Shown here piece after piece: positions 8,464 through 16,340 of a DNA stretch of 34,755 nt. The position numbers were made by a program, and so were the translations under genes. The DNA is from Thioalkalivibrio sp. (GTDB lineage: Bacteria > Pseudomonadota > Gammaproteobacteria > Ectothiorhodospirales > Ectothiorhodospiraceae), in contig JAABTX010000028.1 in NCBI GenBank assembly GCA_011389655.1, positions 1 to 34,755 on the forward strand, read 5' to 3'. Under the pieces are notes generated by a model. That model did no database searches. It saw nothing but the letters and a program-made list of their open reading frames with translations, and was not told the DNA's origin. Numbering within the stretch: the stretch's first letter is position 1; every line of letters starts with the position of its first letter.

Positions 8464-8955
8464 ATGAACGCGCGGACGACGACCACCGGCAGGCGGCTCG
8501 GCCGCCTGGTGCCCTGGCTCGCGGGGCTGGCGGCCATTGGGGCCTTGTGGGTCTGGGCCGACCGGCTCGTCCCGGGCCGCGATGCGGCGGCCTTGCTGGT
8601 GGTGGCGCCGGAGGATTGCGACCTGAACCAGCAAGCCTGCACGGCCGATCTGCCGTCGGGCGGGCAGGCGCTGCTCGATCTGGAACCCCGGCCGGTGCCC
8701 ATGCAGGAGCCGCTCGCGGTCACGCTGCAGCTGACGGGACAGGATCCGGACTGGGTGGAGCTGGATCTGACGGGCGTGGAGATGTACATGGGTTTCAATC
8801 GCGCGCGGCTGGAACGCGTCGCGCCCGGAAGCTACCGCGGCGAGGCGGTGCTGCCGGTCTGTGCCAGCGAATCGATGACCTGGGCCGCAACCCTGCTGCC
8901 CGAGGGTGCAGCGGAACGGGGCCAGGTGCAGTTCCGCTTCGTCACCCGGCGCTAA
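8464..8955 (+). CDS. Conserved-looking small protein with N-terminal membrane anchor
   Basis: 163-aa protein beginning 15 bp after polA and probably cotranscribed with it. Residues 17-34 form one hydrophobic segment (LVPWLAGLAAIGALWVWA), so the rest should be in the periplasm. The soluble part has two cysteines close together (EDCDLNQQACTADLP), a third near the C-terminus (LPVCASE), and a repeated beta-strand pattern with VELDLTGVEMYMGFNRARLE. I do not recognise a named family; the shape is that of a small beta-sandwich and may include a disulfide. The Met-rich MYMGFN is noteworthy but no metal role can be claimed. Function unknown. Confidence 0.75.
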   Translation: MNARTTTTGRRLGRLVPWLAGLAAIGALWVWADRLVPGRDAAALLVVAPEDCDLNQQACTADLPSGGQALLDLEPRPVPMQEPLAVTLQLTGQDPDWVELDLTGVEMYMGFNRARLERVAPGSYRGEAVLPVCASESMTWAATLLPEGAAERGQVQFRFVTRR

Positions 8956-8976
8956 CGGTGACGGCGCAAGCCGGGA

Positions 8977-9220
8977 GGTGGGCCCGCTGCGCCTGGCCCA
9001 CCCTACGCCGCTCGGCGGTTCGTACCCGCCCGTAGGGTGGGCAAAACGAAGTGTGCCCACCACAGACCGCCGTGGCCGGAATGGTGGGCCCGCTGCGCCT
9101 GGCCCACCCTACGCCGCTCGGCGGTTCGCTTCCCGCCCGTAGGCTGGGCAAAACGAAGTGTGCCCACCCCAGACCGCCGTGGCCGGAACGGTGGGCCCGC
9201 TGCGCCTGGCCCACCCTACG
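8977..9220. repeat. Tandem array of nested palindromic repeats (about 107-bp period)
   Basis: Two full units and a leading half unit. Each full unit runs CGTAGGGTGGGC .. GCCCACC .. GGTGGGC .. GGCCCACCCTACG, that is, an outer and an inner inverted repeat. CGTAGG copies start at 9031 and 9138; the second has one change in the arm (GGCTGGGC). The same unit occurs at 31286-31368 and in the array at 34411-34755. It lies between the polA unit and the candidate small RNA and encodes nothing credible. Confidence 0.85.
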
Positions 9221-9290
9221 CCGCTACGGGGCCCGTGTAATACCCTGAATTCGTAAGGGATTTGGTTCCCCGGATCGCATCTTTCTCGCG

Positions 9291-9317
9291 GAACTTTCCC
9301 TGTGGTGCCGCGTCACA
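9291..9317 (+). promoter_or_regulatory. Possible sigmaE/AlgU-type promoter
   Basis: GAACTT (9291-9296) is followed after exactly 16 nt by TCACA (9313-9317), close to the RpoE/AlgU consensus GAACTT-N16-TCtgA. It points to the four-hairpin region and terminator that end at 9433; the predicted start is near 9322. Confidence 0.5.
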
Positions 9318-9321
9318 GTTA

Positions 9322-9433
9322 CAGGCGCTACCCCCAGCGCCTCCCGCTTCCCTCCCTGAGCGGGACGGTTCCGGCCCCCCCTGCCGGAACCCCTCTTGCC
9401 CCGGCCATCCCCCTGTGGCCGGGGCATTTTTTT
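9322..9433 (+). ncRNA. Candidate small RNA with four C-rich-loop hairpins (polA-engB spacer)
   Basis: About 110 nt containing four perfect consecutive hairpins: 9323-9342 (7 bp, loop ACCCCC), 9343-9364 (6 bp, loop TCCCTCCCTG), 9367-9391 (9 bp, loop CCCCCCT) and 9397-9426 (11 bp, loop TCCCCCTG), the last followed by seven Ts. Every loop is C-rich and so could pair with G-rich ribosome binding sites. A sigmaE-like promoter lies just upstream. The position between polA and engB is that of Spot 42 in enterics and ErsA in Pseudomonas, the latter being AlgU-dependent. No open frame explains the terminator, which lies 478 bp beyond the last plus-strand gene. Homology to a named family was not tested. 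Confidence 0.6.
9397..9433 (+). terminator. Strong intrinsic terminator
   Basis: TGCCCCGGCCA pairs perfectly with TGGCCGGGGCA (11 bp, loop TCCCCCTG) and is followed by TTTTTTT. It is oriented for plus-strand transcripts and is separated from the polA unit by the repeat array, so it most likely ends the candidate small RNA. Confidence 0.85.
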
Positions 9434-9522
9434 GCGGATGGCCTGTTGCGGGCCGCGGACCCTCCCGGCGATTCACCGCCCGGGAATGTCTGGCCGTCCA
9501 CGGTGCTCGACCGCGCCCCTGT

Positions 9523-9609
9523 AGGAGCGTGCCCTGCACGCGAATGGGCCTCGTGCGGTGCCCGGCGTGTGGCGCGCCTGCGGCGCGTTCGCGTGCAGGG
9601 CACGCTCCT
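9523..9609. repeat. REP-like palindrome with 22-bp perfect arms
   Basis: The 22-nt arm at 9523-9544 (starting AGGAGCGTGCCCTGCACG) is exactly complementary to 9588-9609; 43 bp lie between. Each arm is itself a small hairpin (GTGCCCTGCAC). It belongs to the GTAGGAGCG..CGCGAA type of REP sequence familiar from pseudomonads. The rest of 9434-9695 holds no gene that I can support. Confidence 0.8.
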
Positions 9610-9695
9610 GCACGGCCGCCGTGGCCCGGTGGCAGGCGCTCTCTCTTGGCGGTCCGCCGCCGGGGAATGTCACCCAAAGGGCTGGCCTGCTGTCA

Positions 9696-10313
9696 TCAAT
9701 CCGGCCCGGGGGCGGTGCCCAGCCACTCCAGCAGCAGTCCCTGGAGGTCCTCCACGCCGTCGCGCTTCAGCGCGGAGAAGGTCTGCAGCGTCGCGTCCAG
9801 TCCCAGTGCCTCCAGCCCGCTGCGCGCCCGCAGCAGCTGTCGGCCGGCCTCGTTCCGGGAGACCTTGTCCGCCTTGGTGAGCACCACGTGCAGCCGTCGC
9901 GGCTGCATCGCCAGCCAGTCCAGCAGACTCCGGTCGAGGTCGGTCATCGGCCTGCGGATGTCCATGATCAGTACCAGGCCCACGAGACTCTGGCGCTCGC
10001 GCAGGTACTGGCCGATCAGGCGGTCCCATTGGGCGCGCTGCGCGGGCGGGACCCGGGCGTAGCCGTATCCGGGGAGATCGATCAGGCGCTGACCGCCGTC
10101 CGGCCGCAGACGGAAGACGTTGATCTCCTGGGTGCGGCCGGGCGTCCGGCTGACGCGCGCCAGCGCACGTCGCCCACACAGGGCGTTCAGTGCGCTCGAC
10201 TTGCCGGCATTGGAGCGCCCGGCGAAGGCGATCTCGGTGCCGGAATCGGGCGGCAGCTGGCCGATCCGGGCGGCGCCGAGCACGAATTCGGCCTCGCGAA
10301 ACGGGTTGTGCAT
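9696..10313 (-). CDS. engB: Ribosome biogenesis GTPase EngB (YihA/YsxC)
   Basis: 205-aa small GTPase needed for late assembly of the large ribosomal subunit. G1 is GRSNAGKSSALNAL, G2 includes the RTPGRTQ segment, G3 is DLPGYGYA, G4 is TKAD and G5 is SALK. The length is normal for the family. The ATG at 10313 is chosen for its GAGGAG Shine-Dalgarno 3-8 nt upstream and because family homology starts at HNPFREAEFVLGA. It is divergent from the cytochrome c4 gene and faces polA across the small RNA region, an arrangement conserved in Pseudomonas and enterics. Confidence 0.95.
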   Translation of the reverse strand: MHNPFREAEFVLGAARIGQLPPDSGTEIAFAGRSNAGKSSALNALCGRRALARVSRTPGRTQEINVFRLRPDGGQRLIDLPGYGYARVPPAQRAQWDRLIGQYLRERQSLVGLVLIMDIRRPMTDLDRSLLDWLAMQPRRLHVVLTKADKVSRNEAGRQLLRARSGLEALGLDATLQTFSALKRDGVEDLQGLLLEWLGTAPGPD

Positions 10314-10468
10314 GGGCTCCTCGGCCGGCGCCCGCCGGCATGGTTTCTTTGCTGCCAAAACCTGCATGTGCTATATAACGCGCCTCTTATTTTGATTCCC
10401 CTCGGCCACGGGGCACAAGCTCCAGCCCCGCGCCGGTTCGCACAAAAGAAGCAGGAGTGTCTCCCATC

Positions 10469-11086
10469 ATGAATTACGTGCGCTCGAGCCTTTTCGCTGT
10501 CCTTTCCCTCGTGCTGGCATTGCCGCTCGGGGTGCAGGCGGGCGATCCGGTCCGTGGCCAGGAACTGTCCGAGGCATGTACGGCGTGCCATGGCAGCGAC
10601 GGTAACAGCGTGAATCCGGAATGGCCGAAGCTGGCCGGGCAGCATGCCAGCTATCTCCACAAGCAGCTGATGGATTACAAGAGCGGCCGGCGCGAGAATG
10701 CCCTGATGGCGGGCCAGGTCGCCGACCTGGACGAGCAGGACATGCGCGACCTCGCCGCTTACTTCGCCCAGCAGGAGGTCAGCCCCGGCACCGCCGACGA
10801 AACGCTTGCGGAGCGCGGCGAGCGCATCTACCGCGGGGGCATCCCGGCAGCCGGCGTCGCCGCCTGCATGGCCTGTCACGGCGCGAATGGCAACGGCAAC
10901 CCCGCGGCGATGTTTCCGGCCATGGGCGGTCAGCATGCCCAGTACAATTCCGACCAGCTGGAGTATTTCCGCAGCGGTCAGCGGGCGAACGACAACGGCC
11001 GGATGATGCGCAACATCGCCGCGCGCCTGTCCGATGACGACATCGAGGCGGTGACCCAGTACATGCAGGGGCTGCGCGCGGAATAG
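10469..11086 (+). CDS. Diheme cytochrome c4
   Basis: 205-aa periplasmic electron carrier with two class I cytochrome domains. A signal peptide (about 1-24, cleavage after GVQA) precedes two covalent heme sites, CTACH and CMACH, about 100 residues apart. Each domain has later methionines suited to be the distal ligand. Cytochromes c4 typically donate electrons to terminal oxidases such as cbb3, which is not in this window. The ATG at 10469 follows AGGAG with 11 nt between; a GTG at 10457 is in frame but overlaps the ribosome binding site. The gene is followed by an intrinsic terminator and then dsbA. Confidence 0.92.
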   Translation: MNYVRSSLFAVLSLVLALPLGVQAGDPVRGQELSEACTACHGSDGNSVNPEWPKLAGQHASYLHKQLMDYKSGRRENALMAGQVADLDEQDMRDLAAYFAQQEVSPGTADETLAERGERIYRGGIPAAGVAACMACHGANGNGNPAAMFPAMGGQHAQYNSDQLEYFRSGQRANDNGRMMRNIAARLSDDDIEAVTQYMQGLRAE

Positions 11087-11111
11087 TCCACACGCCCCGG
11101 CCCTGCCGATC

Positions 11112-11136
11112 GGGTGGCCTGTGGCCACCCTTTTTT
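11112..11136 (+). terminator. Intrinsic terminator after cytochrome c4
   Basis: GGGTGGCC-TGT-GGCCACCC (8-bp perfect stem, 3-nt loop) followed by six Ts, 26 bp after the stop codon. Confidence 0.92.
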
Positions 11137-11294
11137 GTGCACGGGGCGTGGCTGTGCGGCCCCCGTTCCGGCGAGAATACGGGTTTGACGCAGGGCCGTG
11201 AGCGAACCAAAGCGATACCCGGGCGTCGAAATGCCGTGCGCGGCGTCAACACGGTGTCGCGGATTCGCGGTCGAGACCACACGAGGAGAGATGG

Positions 11295-11927
11295 ATGATG
11301 AATCGACGTCGTTTCATGGGTGCCCTGGTCGGCGGCAGCGCACTGCTGGCCTCGGGCGTGGCGCCGGGCCGGGAGTTCACCCCGGGGCAGGACTATCGGC
11401 AGCTGATTCCCCGGGTGGATACCGGACTGCCGGAGGGCCGCCTGCAGGTCGTCGAGGTGTTCTGGTATGGCTGCCCGCACTGTTACACCTTCGAGCCGCT
11501 GGTCAACGAATGGAGCAGGAACCTGCCCGAGCACGTGGACTTCACCCATCTGCCCGCGCCGTTCAATGATCTGTGGACACTGCACGCCCGGGTCTATTTC
11601 GCCGCCGAGGAGCTCGGCGTGCTCGACGAGATCCATCAGCCCTTCTTCGATGCGATCCATGCGCAGGGGCGCCAAATGCGCTCGGAGAGCGCGGTCCTGC
11701 GCTTCGTGGACCAGCGCGGTCTGGATGCCGATGCCTTCCGGGAGGCCATGCGCTCTCCCGAGGTCGGTGCCGCGATCGGCGAGGCGGGCCTGCTGGTGCA
11801 GGCCTTCCAGGTCGAGGGGGTGCCGTCGATGGTCGTCGACGGGCGGGCGGTGGTGTCCGCCGGGATGACCGGCAGCCACGAGGGCATGCTGCGCGTGGTC
11901 GATCACCTGCTGGAGGAATACGCCTGA
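11295..11927 (+). CDS. dsbA: Thiol:disulfide oxidoreductase DsbA
   Basis: 210-aa periplasmic thioredoxin-fold oxidase that introduces disulfides into exported proteins. The active site is C60-P-H-C63, the classical DsbA CPHC, and the cis-proline loop is EGVPSMVVDG. The N-terminus MMNRRRFMGALVGGSALL has a twin-arginine-like motif (NRRRFMG) before a short hydrophobic stretch, unusual for DsbA, which normally uses SRP/Sec. Start may be 11295 or 11298; GAGGAG lies 6 or 9 nt upstream. Its neighbours, cytochrome c4 before and a phosphatase/nuclease-fold gene after, match the Pseudomonas order. Its partner DsbB is not in the window. Confidence 0.93.
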   Translation: MMNRRRFMGALVGGSALLASGVAPGREFTPGQDYRQLIPRVDTGLPEGRLQVVEVFWYGCPHCYTFEPLVNEWSRNLPEHVDFTHLPAPFNDLWTLHARVYFAAEELGVLDEIHQPFFDAIHAQGRQMRSESAVLRFVDQRGLDADAFREAMRSPEVGAAIGEAGLLVQAFQVEGVPSMVVDGRAVVSAGMTGSHEGMLRVVDHLLEEYA

Positions 11928-12082
11928 ACCCGGTGCGGACATACACTTCCTGTCGGAACGTTCTCGCCCTGCCGATGGTCATATAAGAATTGTTTAATGA
12001 TTGTAAACCGGTTCCGGATGACTTCGGGGCCCGGGGCGATGGACCCGCTCCCCGCCATCCGCGTACGCACTGACTGAACCGG

Positions 12083-12943
12083 GTGAAGGGGGAGTACTTG
12101 TCACTAGTCAGTCCGCATGACACAGGCGTCGGCTCGCAGCCGACCGCCGAGCGTAGCGACTCGGGCACCGAGCCGCGGCGTCTGCGCCTTCTCAGCTTCA
12201 ATGCGCAGGTGGGAATCCATTCCTCGCGGCTGCACCACTATGTCACCAACAGCTGGAAGCACTTCCTGCCCTTCAACGGGCGCATGACCAATCTGGACCG
12301 GGTCGCGCGCTTCATCTCCGCGTTCGACGTGGTGGGCCTCCAGGAGCTGGATGCGGGCAGCATGCGCAGCAACTACGTCGACCTGACCGCCTATCTTTCC
12401 GAGCGCGGGAGCTTTCCGCATTCCTACTCACGCGTGAATCGCGATCTGGGAGCCCTGGCCAAGCACTCGCTCGGCCTCCTGACCCGGCTCGAGCCGGAGC
12501 GGGTGGTGATGCATCGTCTGCCGGGTCCGATCCCGGGCCGCGGGGCGATCGAGGCGCGCTTCGCGCTGGCCAACGGCGAGTCCCTGGTGCTGTTTCTGGT
12601 GCACCTCGCGCTGGGTCGCCGCGCCCGGCGCTCGCAGCTGGACTACATCGCCGGGCAGCTGGCCCACGAGCCGCATGCGGTGGTGATGGGCGACTTCAAC
12701 TGCCATCCGGAGAGCCGCGAGCTGCAGACGCTGGTGGCCCGCACGGGCCTGCTCGACCCGATGCCCTGCGCCGCCACCTACCCCTCCTGGGAGCCACGCC
12801 GGGTCTTCGACCACATCCTGCTGACACCGGACCTCAGTGTCAGCGACATCCGGGTCTATAACGTGAACCTCTCCGACCATCTCCCGGTCGGCATCGAGAT
12901 CGAGCTGCCGGGCGAGGGTCGCGTGATCGACGCGGCCCACTGA
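12083..12943 (+). CDS. Endonuclease/exonuclease/phosphatase-family protein
   Basis: 286-aa protein of the DNase I-like/EEP fold. The metal and catalytic motifs are visible: LLSFNAQVG at the first strand, VVGLQELD with the metal-binding Glu, VHLALGRRARR with a catalytic-type His, MGDFNCHPES (Asp/Asn pair) and terminal LSDHLPVGIEIEL. No signal peptide is evident. Substrate could be nucleic acid, phospholipid or a phosphorylated metabolite. The start is uncertain: GTG at 12083 is given, but TTG at 12098 sits just after GGGGGAG, and homology begins only near residue 33. It follows dsbA, the same order as in Pseudomonas. The AT-richer spacer 11940-12010 is the likely promoter region. Confidence 0.82.
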   Translation: MKGEYLSLVSPHDTGVGSQPTAERSDSGTEPRRLRLLSFNAQVGIHSSRLHHYVTNSWKHFLPFNGRMTNLDRVARFISAFDVVGLQELDAGSMRSNYVDLTAYLSERGSFPHSYSRVNRDLGALAKHSLGLLTRLEPERVVMHRLPGPIPGRGAIEARFALANGESLVLFLVHLALGRRARRSQLDYIAGQLAHEPHAVVMGDFNCHPESRELQTLVARTGLLDPMPCAATYPSWEPRRVFDHILLTPDLSVSDIRVYNVNLSDHLPVGIEIELPGEGRVIDAAH

Positions 12944-13083
12944 AGGTTACCCCGGCGCAAGCCGGGATCAGCCGACCAGGTGGCGGTTCCGGTACGGGAT
13001 TGGCCCGCGGACCGCACGCGTCTCGTGATGATGTCCGGCTTCACGTACCATAAGCCGCACAGCCTCATCGCTTGGAGTCCCTG

Positions 13084-13986
13084 ATGGCCGGAGCAGCCGG
13101 AAACGGGCAGCGGCCCCTGATCTTCGGCGAAGTCCTGTTCGACAGTTTCGCGGACGGGGGCGACATCCTGGGCGGGGCACCGTTCAACGTCGCCTGGAAC
13201 CTGCGCATGCTCGGGGCCGACCCGCTGTTCGTCGGCGCGGTGGGGTCCGACGAGCTCGGGCAGCGGGTGCGCGCGGCGATGGTGGACGCCGGCCTCGATA
13301 CCCGGGCCCTGCAGGTGGCGCCCGGGGCCCCGACCGGACGCGTGGAGGTGACGCTGGAGGCGGGCGAGCCGAGCTATGACATCCTGCCCGACCAGGCCTA
13401 CGACGAGGTCCGGGCGGAGGCGCTGGAGGCGGTGGTCCCGGAGCGCGCGCCGCTGCTGTACCACGGCAGCCTTGCGCTGCGCAGCGAGCCGAGCCGTTCC
13501 GCCTGCGACTGGCTGGCGCGGCGCTCGGAGCGGCGCTTCGTGGACGTGAACCTGCGCCGGCCCTGGTATCGGCGCGACACGGTGCTGGAGCTGATCCGCG
13601 GCGCGGACTACGTGAAGCTGAACCTGGACGAACTGCGCGAACTGGCCGACGGCTCGGACGACTTGGCGCGGGTGGCCGGGCTGTTCGAGACCGCGGGCAT
13701 CCGCGAGGCGGTGATCCTGACCGCGGGCACGGCCGGGGCCGGCATTCACACCCGCGCCGGAGACCGCGTGGCGGCGCCGGCCCCCGACGTGACCGATCTG
13801 CGGGATCCCGTCGGTGCCGGCGACGCCTTCGCCAGCATGGTGATCCTCGGACTACTGAGGGGCTGGGCGTGGGCGGACACCCTGGAGCGTGCCCTGGATT
13901 TCGCCGCCCGCGTCTGCACCCTGCAGGGCGCGACGAGCACCGATCCGGACTTCTACGCCGCGGCAAGGGCGCGCTGGGAAGGCTGA
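13084..13986 (+). CDS. PfkB-family carbohydrate kinase (fructokinase-like)
   Basis: 300-aa ribokinase-fold sugar kinase. The N-terminal substrate-binding glycine motif is GDILGGAPFNVAWNL, and the C-terminal signature DPVGAGDAFAS has the catalytic Asp and the anion hole. VDVNLRRPWY and YVKLNLDELREL match the nucleotide-side motifs of fructokinases. The preferred ATG at 13084 has TTGGAG 7-12 nt upstream; an in-frame TTG at 13072 overlaps that site. Fructose or a related sugar is the likely substrate, but sequence alone cannot fix it, and no sucrose or sugar transport gene is adjacent. It stands alone and converges on asnB. Confidence 0.85.
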   Translation: MAGAAGNGQRPLIFGEVLFDSFADGGDILGGAPFNVAWNLRMLGADPLFVGAVGSDELGQRVRAAMVDAGLDTRALQVAPGAPTGRVEVTLEAGEPSYDILPDQAYDEVRAEALEAVVPERAPLLYHGSLALRSEPSRSACDWLARRSERRFVDVNLRRPWYRRDTVLELIRGADYVKLNLDELRELADGSDDLARVAGLFETAGIREAVILTAGTAGAGIHTRAGDRVAAPAPDVTDLRDPVGAGDAFASMVILGLLRGWAWADTLERALDFAARVCTLQGATSTDPDFYAAARARWEG

Positions 13987-14003
13987 GGCCTGGGCGCGTG
14001 GCG

Positions 14004-14170
14004 GTGTGGGAGCGGCCTCTGGCCGCGATGCGGTGTTGGCGAGGGGATCGCGGCTGGAAGCCGCTCCTACAATGCGGGAAGGGGGACAGACTTGCAAATC
14101 TGGTGTGGGAGCGGCCTCTGGCCGCGATGCGGTGTCGGGGGGATCGCGGCTGGAAGCCGCTCCTACAGTG
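14004..14170. repeat. Two REP pairs in direct repeat (99-bp period)
   Basis: Each copy has GTGTGGGAGCGGCCTCTGG.. followed by its inverted partner ATCGCGGCTGGAAGCCGCTCCTAC. Copies start at 14004 and 14103. Between them lies a decayed GGGGACAG palindrome (14080-14098). The unit has the head-to-head layout of REP pairs (BIME-like). Confidence 0.85.
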
Positions 14171-14178
14171 CGGGAAGA

Positions 14179-14210
14179 GGGGACAGATTCATGAATCTGT
14201 CCCCCTTTTT
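14179..14210. terminator. GGGGACAG palindrome acting as terminator between convergent genes
   Basis: GGGGACAGATTCA/TGAATCTGTCCCC is a perfect 26-bp palindrome followed by CTTTTT. It lies between the stops of the sugar kinase (13986) and asnB (14237). Related palindromes occur at 27233 and 29399. Confidence 0.75.
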
Positions 14211-14236
14211 GGGAGGGTGAGGGCAACCGCCGAGGC

Positions 14237-16255
14237 TCAGGGCCGCCAGCCCAGGGCCTCGGCCTTGCGCCGGGCGATGCGCGGGAGGTCGGCGGCGACG
14301 AAGTGCTCGTGCAGCACCTGCACGCCGATCATGTGGTTGATCACCGCATCCAGCTGCACCTGGGTGGAGGCCGGGGTGTCCTCGGCCTCGTGCAGCTGGA
14401 ACAGGCGGCGCACGCCATCGGGATCCAGCAGGCCGGCTTCCCGGATCGCCTCGTCTGACAGGTAGCGGTCCGCCAGCGCCTTCATTGCCGCCCACTTCTT
14501 TGGATCGGTGTGGGCCGGCGGCGCCATGAAGGCGAACTTCTCGCGCTCGTACAGCACCCGCGGCAATACTCCCTTCATCGCCTCGCGCAGCACGTACTTC
14601 TCGGTGCGGCCCTTGATCCGCAGGGTCGGCGGGATCTGGGCCGCGAATTCGGCGAGGTGGTGGTCGAGGAACGGCGGGCGCGCCTCCATGGAGTTCGCCA
14701 TGTCCACGCGGTCGCCGCCCCAGGTCAGGATCTGCCCTTCCAGCATGGTCTTGATCCAGACGTACTGCGCCTTGTCGAGCGGGTGCCGGCCCTCGAGCAT
14801 GTCGCCGTCCAGCGCATCCGCGATTGCGGTGCCCGGCTGGTAGCCCTCCAGCCGCTCGCGGCGCTCGGGTGCAAGCAGGCCGGGGACATGCACCGCGGTC
14901 GCCAGCCAGGGCTGCAGGCAGGACGGCGTGAAGCCGACCAGCCCGGTCAGCGCGGGATCGTCGATCTCGTCCTGGGCCAGCATCGCGCCGGTCACCAGCT
15001 TGTTGCTCTCGCTGAGGAGCTGCTGCCAGGAGGCCCGGTCGGCCTCCGGCAGGGTGTCCAGGCCGTGCAGGAACAGGTCCCGGCGGAAGGCCGGGTATCC
15101 GGCGAAGAGTTCGTCGGAGCCCTCGCCGGTGACCACCACCTTGTAGCCGGCCTTGTTCACGTGCCGGCTCATCAGCAGCTTCGCCACGCCGAGCGTGTTG
15201 TAGATGGTGCGTTCGGCGTGCCAGAGCGTTTCCACGAAGTTGTCGTAGAGGTGGTCGGCCTGCAGGGTCATCACGTCCTGGTCGGCCCCGACGCTCTCGG
15301 CCATCTCCCGGGCGATGGCGGTCTCGTCGTACTCGACATCGTCGAAGCCGATGGTGAAGGCCTTCACCGGGCTCTGCTGGGTGGCGGCCGCCAGCCCCAG
15401 CGTGATGCAGGAATCGATGCCTCCGGACAGGTAGCAGGCCACCGGCACGTCCGCCTCCAGCCGCAGCTGCACGGCCTCCATCAGGTGCGAGCGCACCCCC
15501 TCGATCCAGTATTCCTCGTCCTCGGGCTTGTGTTCGGCGCGTTCCGATGCCAGCGGGAAGTCCATGTCCCAGTACTTCTCCTCGTGGATCTTCAGCTTTC
15601 CGTGCGCGCGTTCCACGATCACCATGTGCCCCGGCTTCACCTGATGCACGCCCTCGAAGGCAGTGGCGCCCGGGACGGTGGTCTGCATCAGCTGGTGGTA
15701 CAGGCCGGCATCCGAGAACCGGCGCGGCACGTCGGGATGCGCGAACAGCACCTTCAGCTCGGAGCCGAACACGAAGGTCCCGTTGGCCTCCGTGAAATAC
15801 ATCGGCTTGATGCCGAAGCGATCACGGATCAGCACCAGCCGGTCGTGCTCGCGGTCATACAGCGCGATCCCGAACTCGCCCCGGAAGTGCGGGAGCGCAT
15901 CCTCCAGGCCGACCCGGCGGTAGAGGTGCATCACCATCTCGGAGTCGCTCTTGGTACGGAACTTCACGCCGCGCAGGGTCAGGTCCGCGCGGATGCGCTT
16001 GTAGTCGTAGAGTTCGCCATTCACCGCGGTCATGATGCTGCCGTCGTCCATCACGAACGGCTGCCGGCCCCGGTTCTCGTCGAGGTCGATGATGGTCAGC
16101 CGGGCGTGGGAGAAGCCTATCCCGCGGTCCTCCTGCACCCGGTAGCCGAAGCCGTCCGGGCCACGGTGGTACTGGATCGCGGCCATCGCCACCAGCGTCT
16201 CGGGATCGACCGGGCGGTCCGGGTCGGCGTTGAAGATTCCTGCGATGCCACACAT
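14237..16255 (-). CDS. asnB: Asparagine synthetase, glutamine-hydrolysing
   Basis: 672-aa two-domain enzyme that makes asparagine from aspartate, glutamine and ATP. The start MCGIAG exposes Cys2, the glutaminase nucleophile after Met removal; AGGAG lies 7 nt before this ATG, so the longer upstream frame is rejected. Glutaminase motifs are YHRGPDGFG and VNGELYDY. The synthetase domain has the pyrophosphate loop YLSGGIDS and GEGSDELFAGYPAFRRD. The protein is longer than E. coli AsnB (about 554 aa) and nearer to the Bacillus AsnB class (about 630 aa); the extra length is mainly in the C-terminal half. A paralogue acting on another carboxylate cannot be excluded, but no special cluster surrounds it. 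Confidence 0.9.
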   Translation of the reverse strand: MCGIAGIFNADPDRPVDPETLVAMAAIQYHRGPDGFGYRVQEDRGIGFSHARLTIIDLDENRGRQPFVMDDGSIMTAVNGELYDYKRIRADLTLRGVKFRTKSDSEMVMHLYRRVGLEDALPHFRGEFGIALYDREHDRLVLIRDRFGIKPMYFTEANGTFVFGSELKVLFAHPDVPRRFSDAGLYHQLMQTTVPGATAFEGVHQVKPGHMVIVERAHGKLKIHEEKYWDMDFPLASERAEHKPEDEEYWIEGVRSHLMEAVQLRLEADVPVACYLSGGIDSCITLGLAAATQQSPVKAFTIGFDDVEYDETAIAREMAESVGADQDVMTLQADHLYDNFVETLWHAERTIYNTLGVAKLLMSRHVNKAGYKVVVTGEGSDELFAGYPAFRRDLFLHGLDTLPEADRASWQQLLSESNKLVTGAMLAQDEIDDPALTGLVGFTPSCLQPWLATAVHVPGLLAPERRERLEGYQPGTAIADALDGDMLEGRHPLDKAQYVWIKTMLEGQILTWGGDRVDMANSMEARPPFLDHHLAEFAAQIPPTLRIKGRTEKYVLREAMKGVLPRVLYEREKFAFMAPPAHTDPKKWAAMKALADRYLSDEAIREAGLLDPDGVRRLFQLHEAEDTPASTQVQLDAVINHMIGVQVLHEHFVAADLPRIARRKAEALGWRP

Positions 16256-16340
16256 GGCATGTCTCCTGTCGTGTTCAATGTCTGGGTGACCGGTCTTCCG
16301 AAATCGCGACGCGAAGCCCTGGCATCCGGAGTGCCGTGGA

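Noticed and set aside
5626-9063. Very long minus-strand open frame (over 1100 codons) opposite polA
   Set aside because: It is the antisense shadow of polA in GC-rich DNA; polA has every family motif, while the antisense product is His/Gly/Arg/Gln-rich with no recognisable domain and runs through the repeat array.
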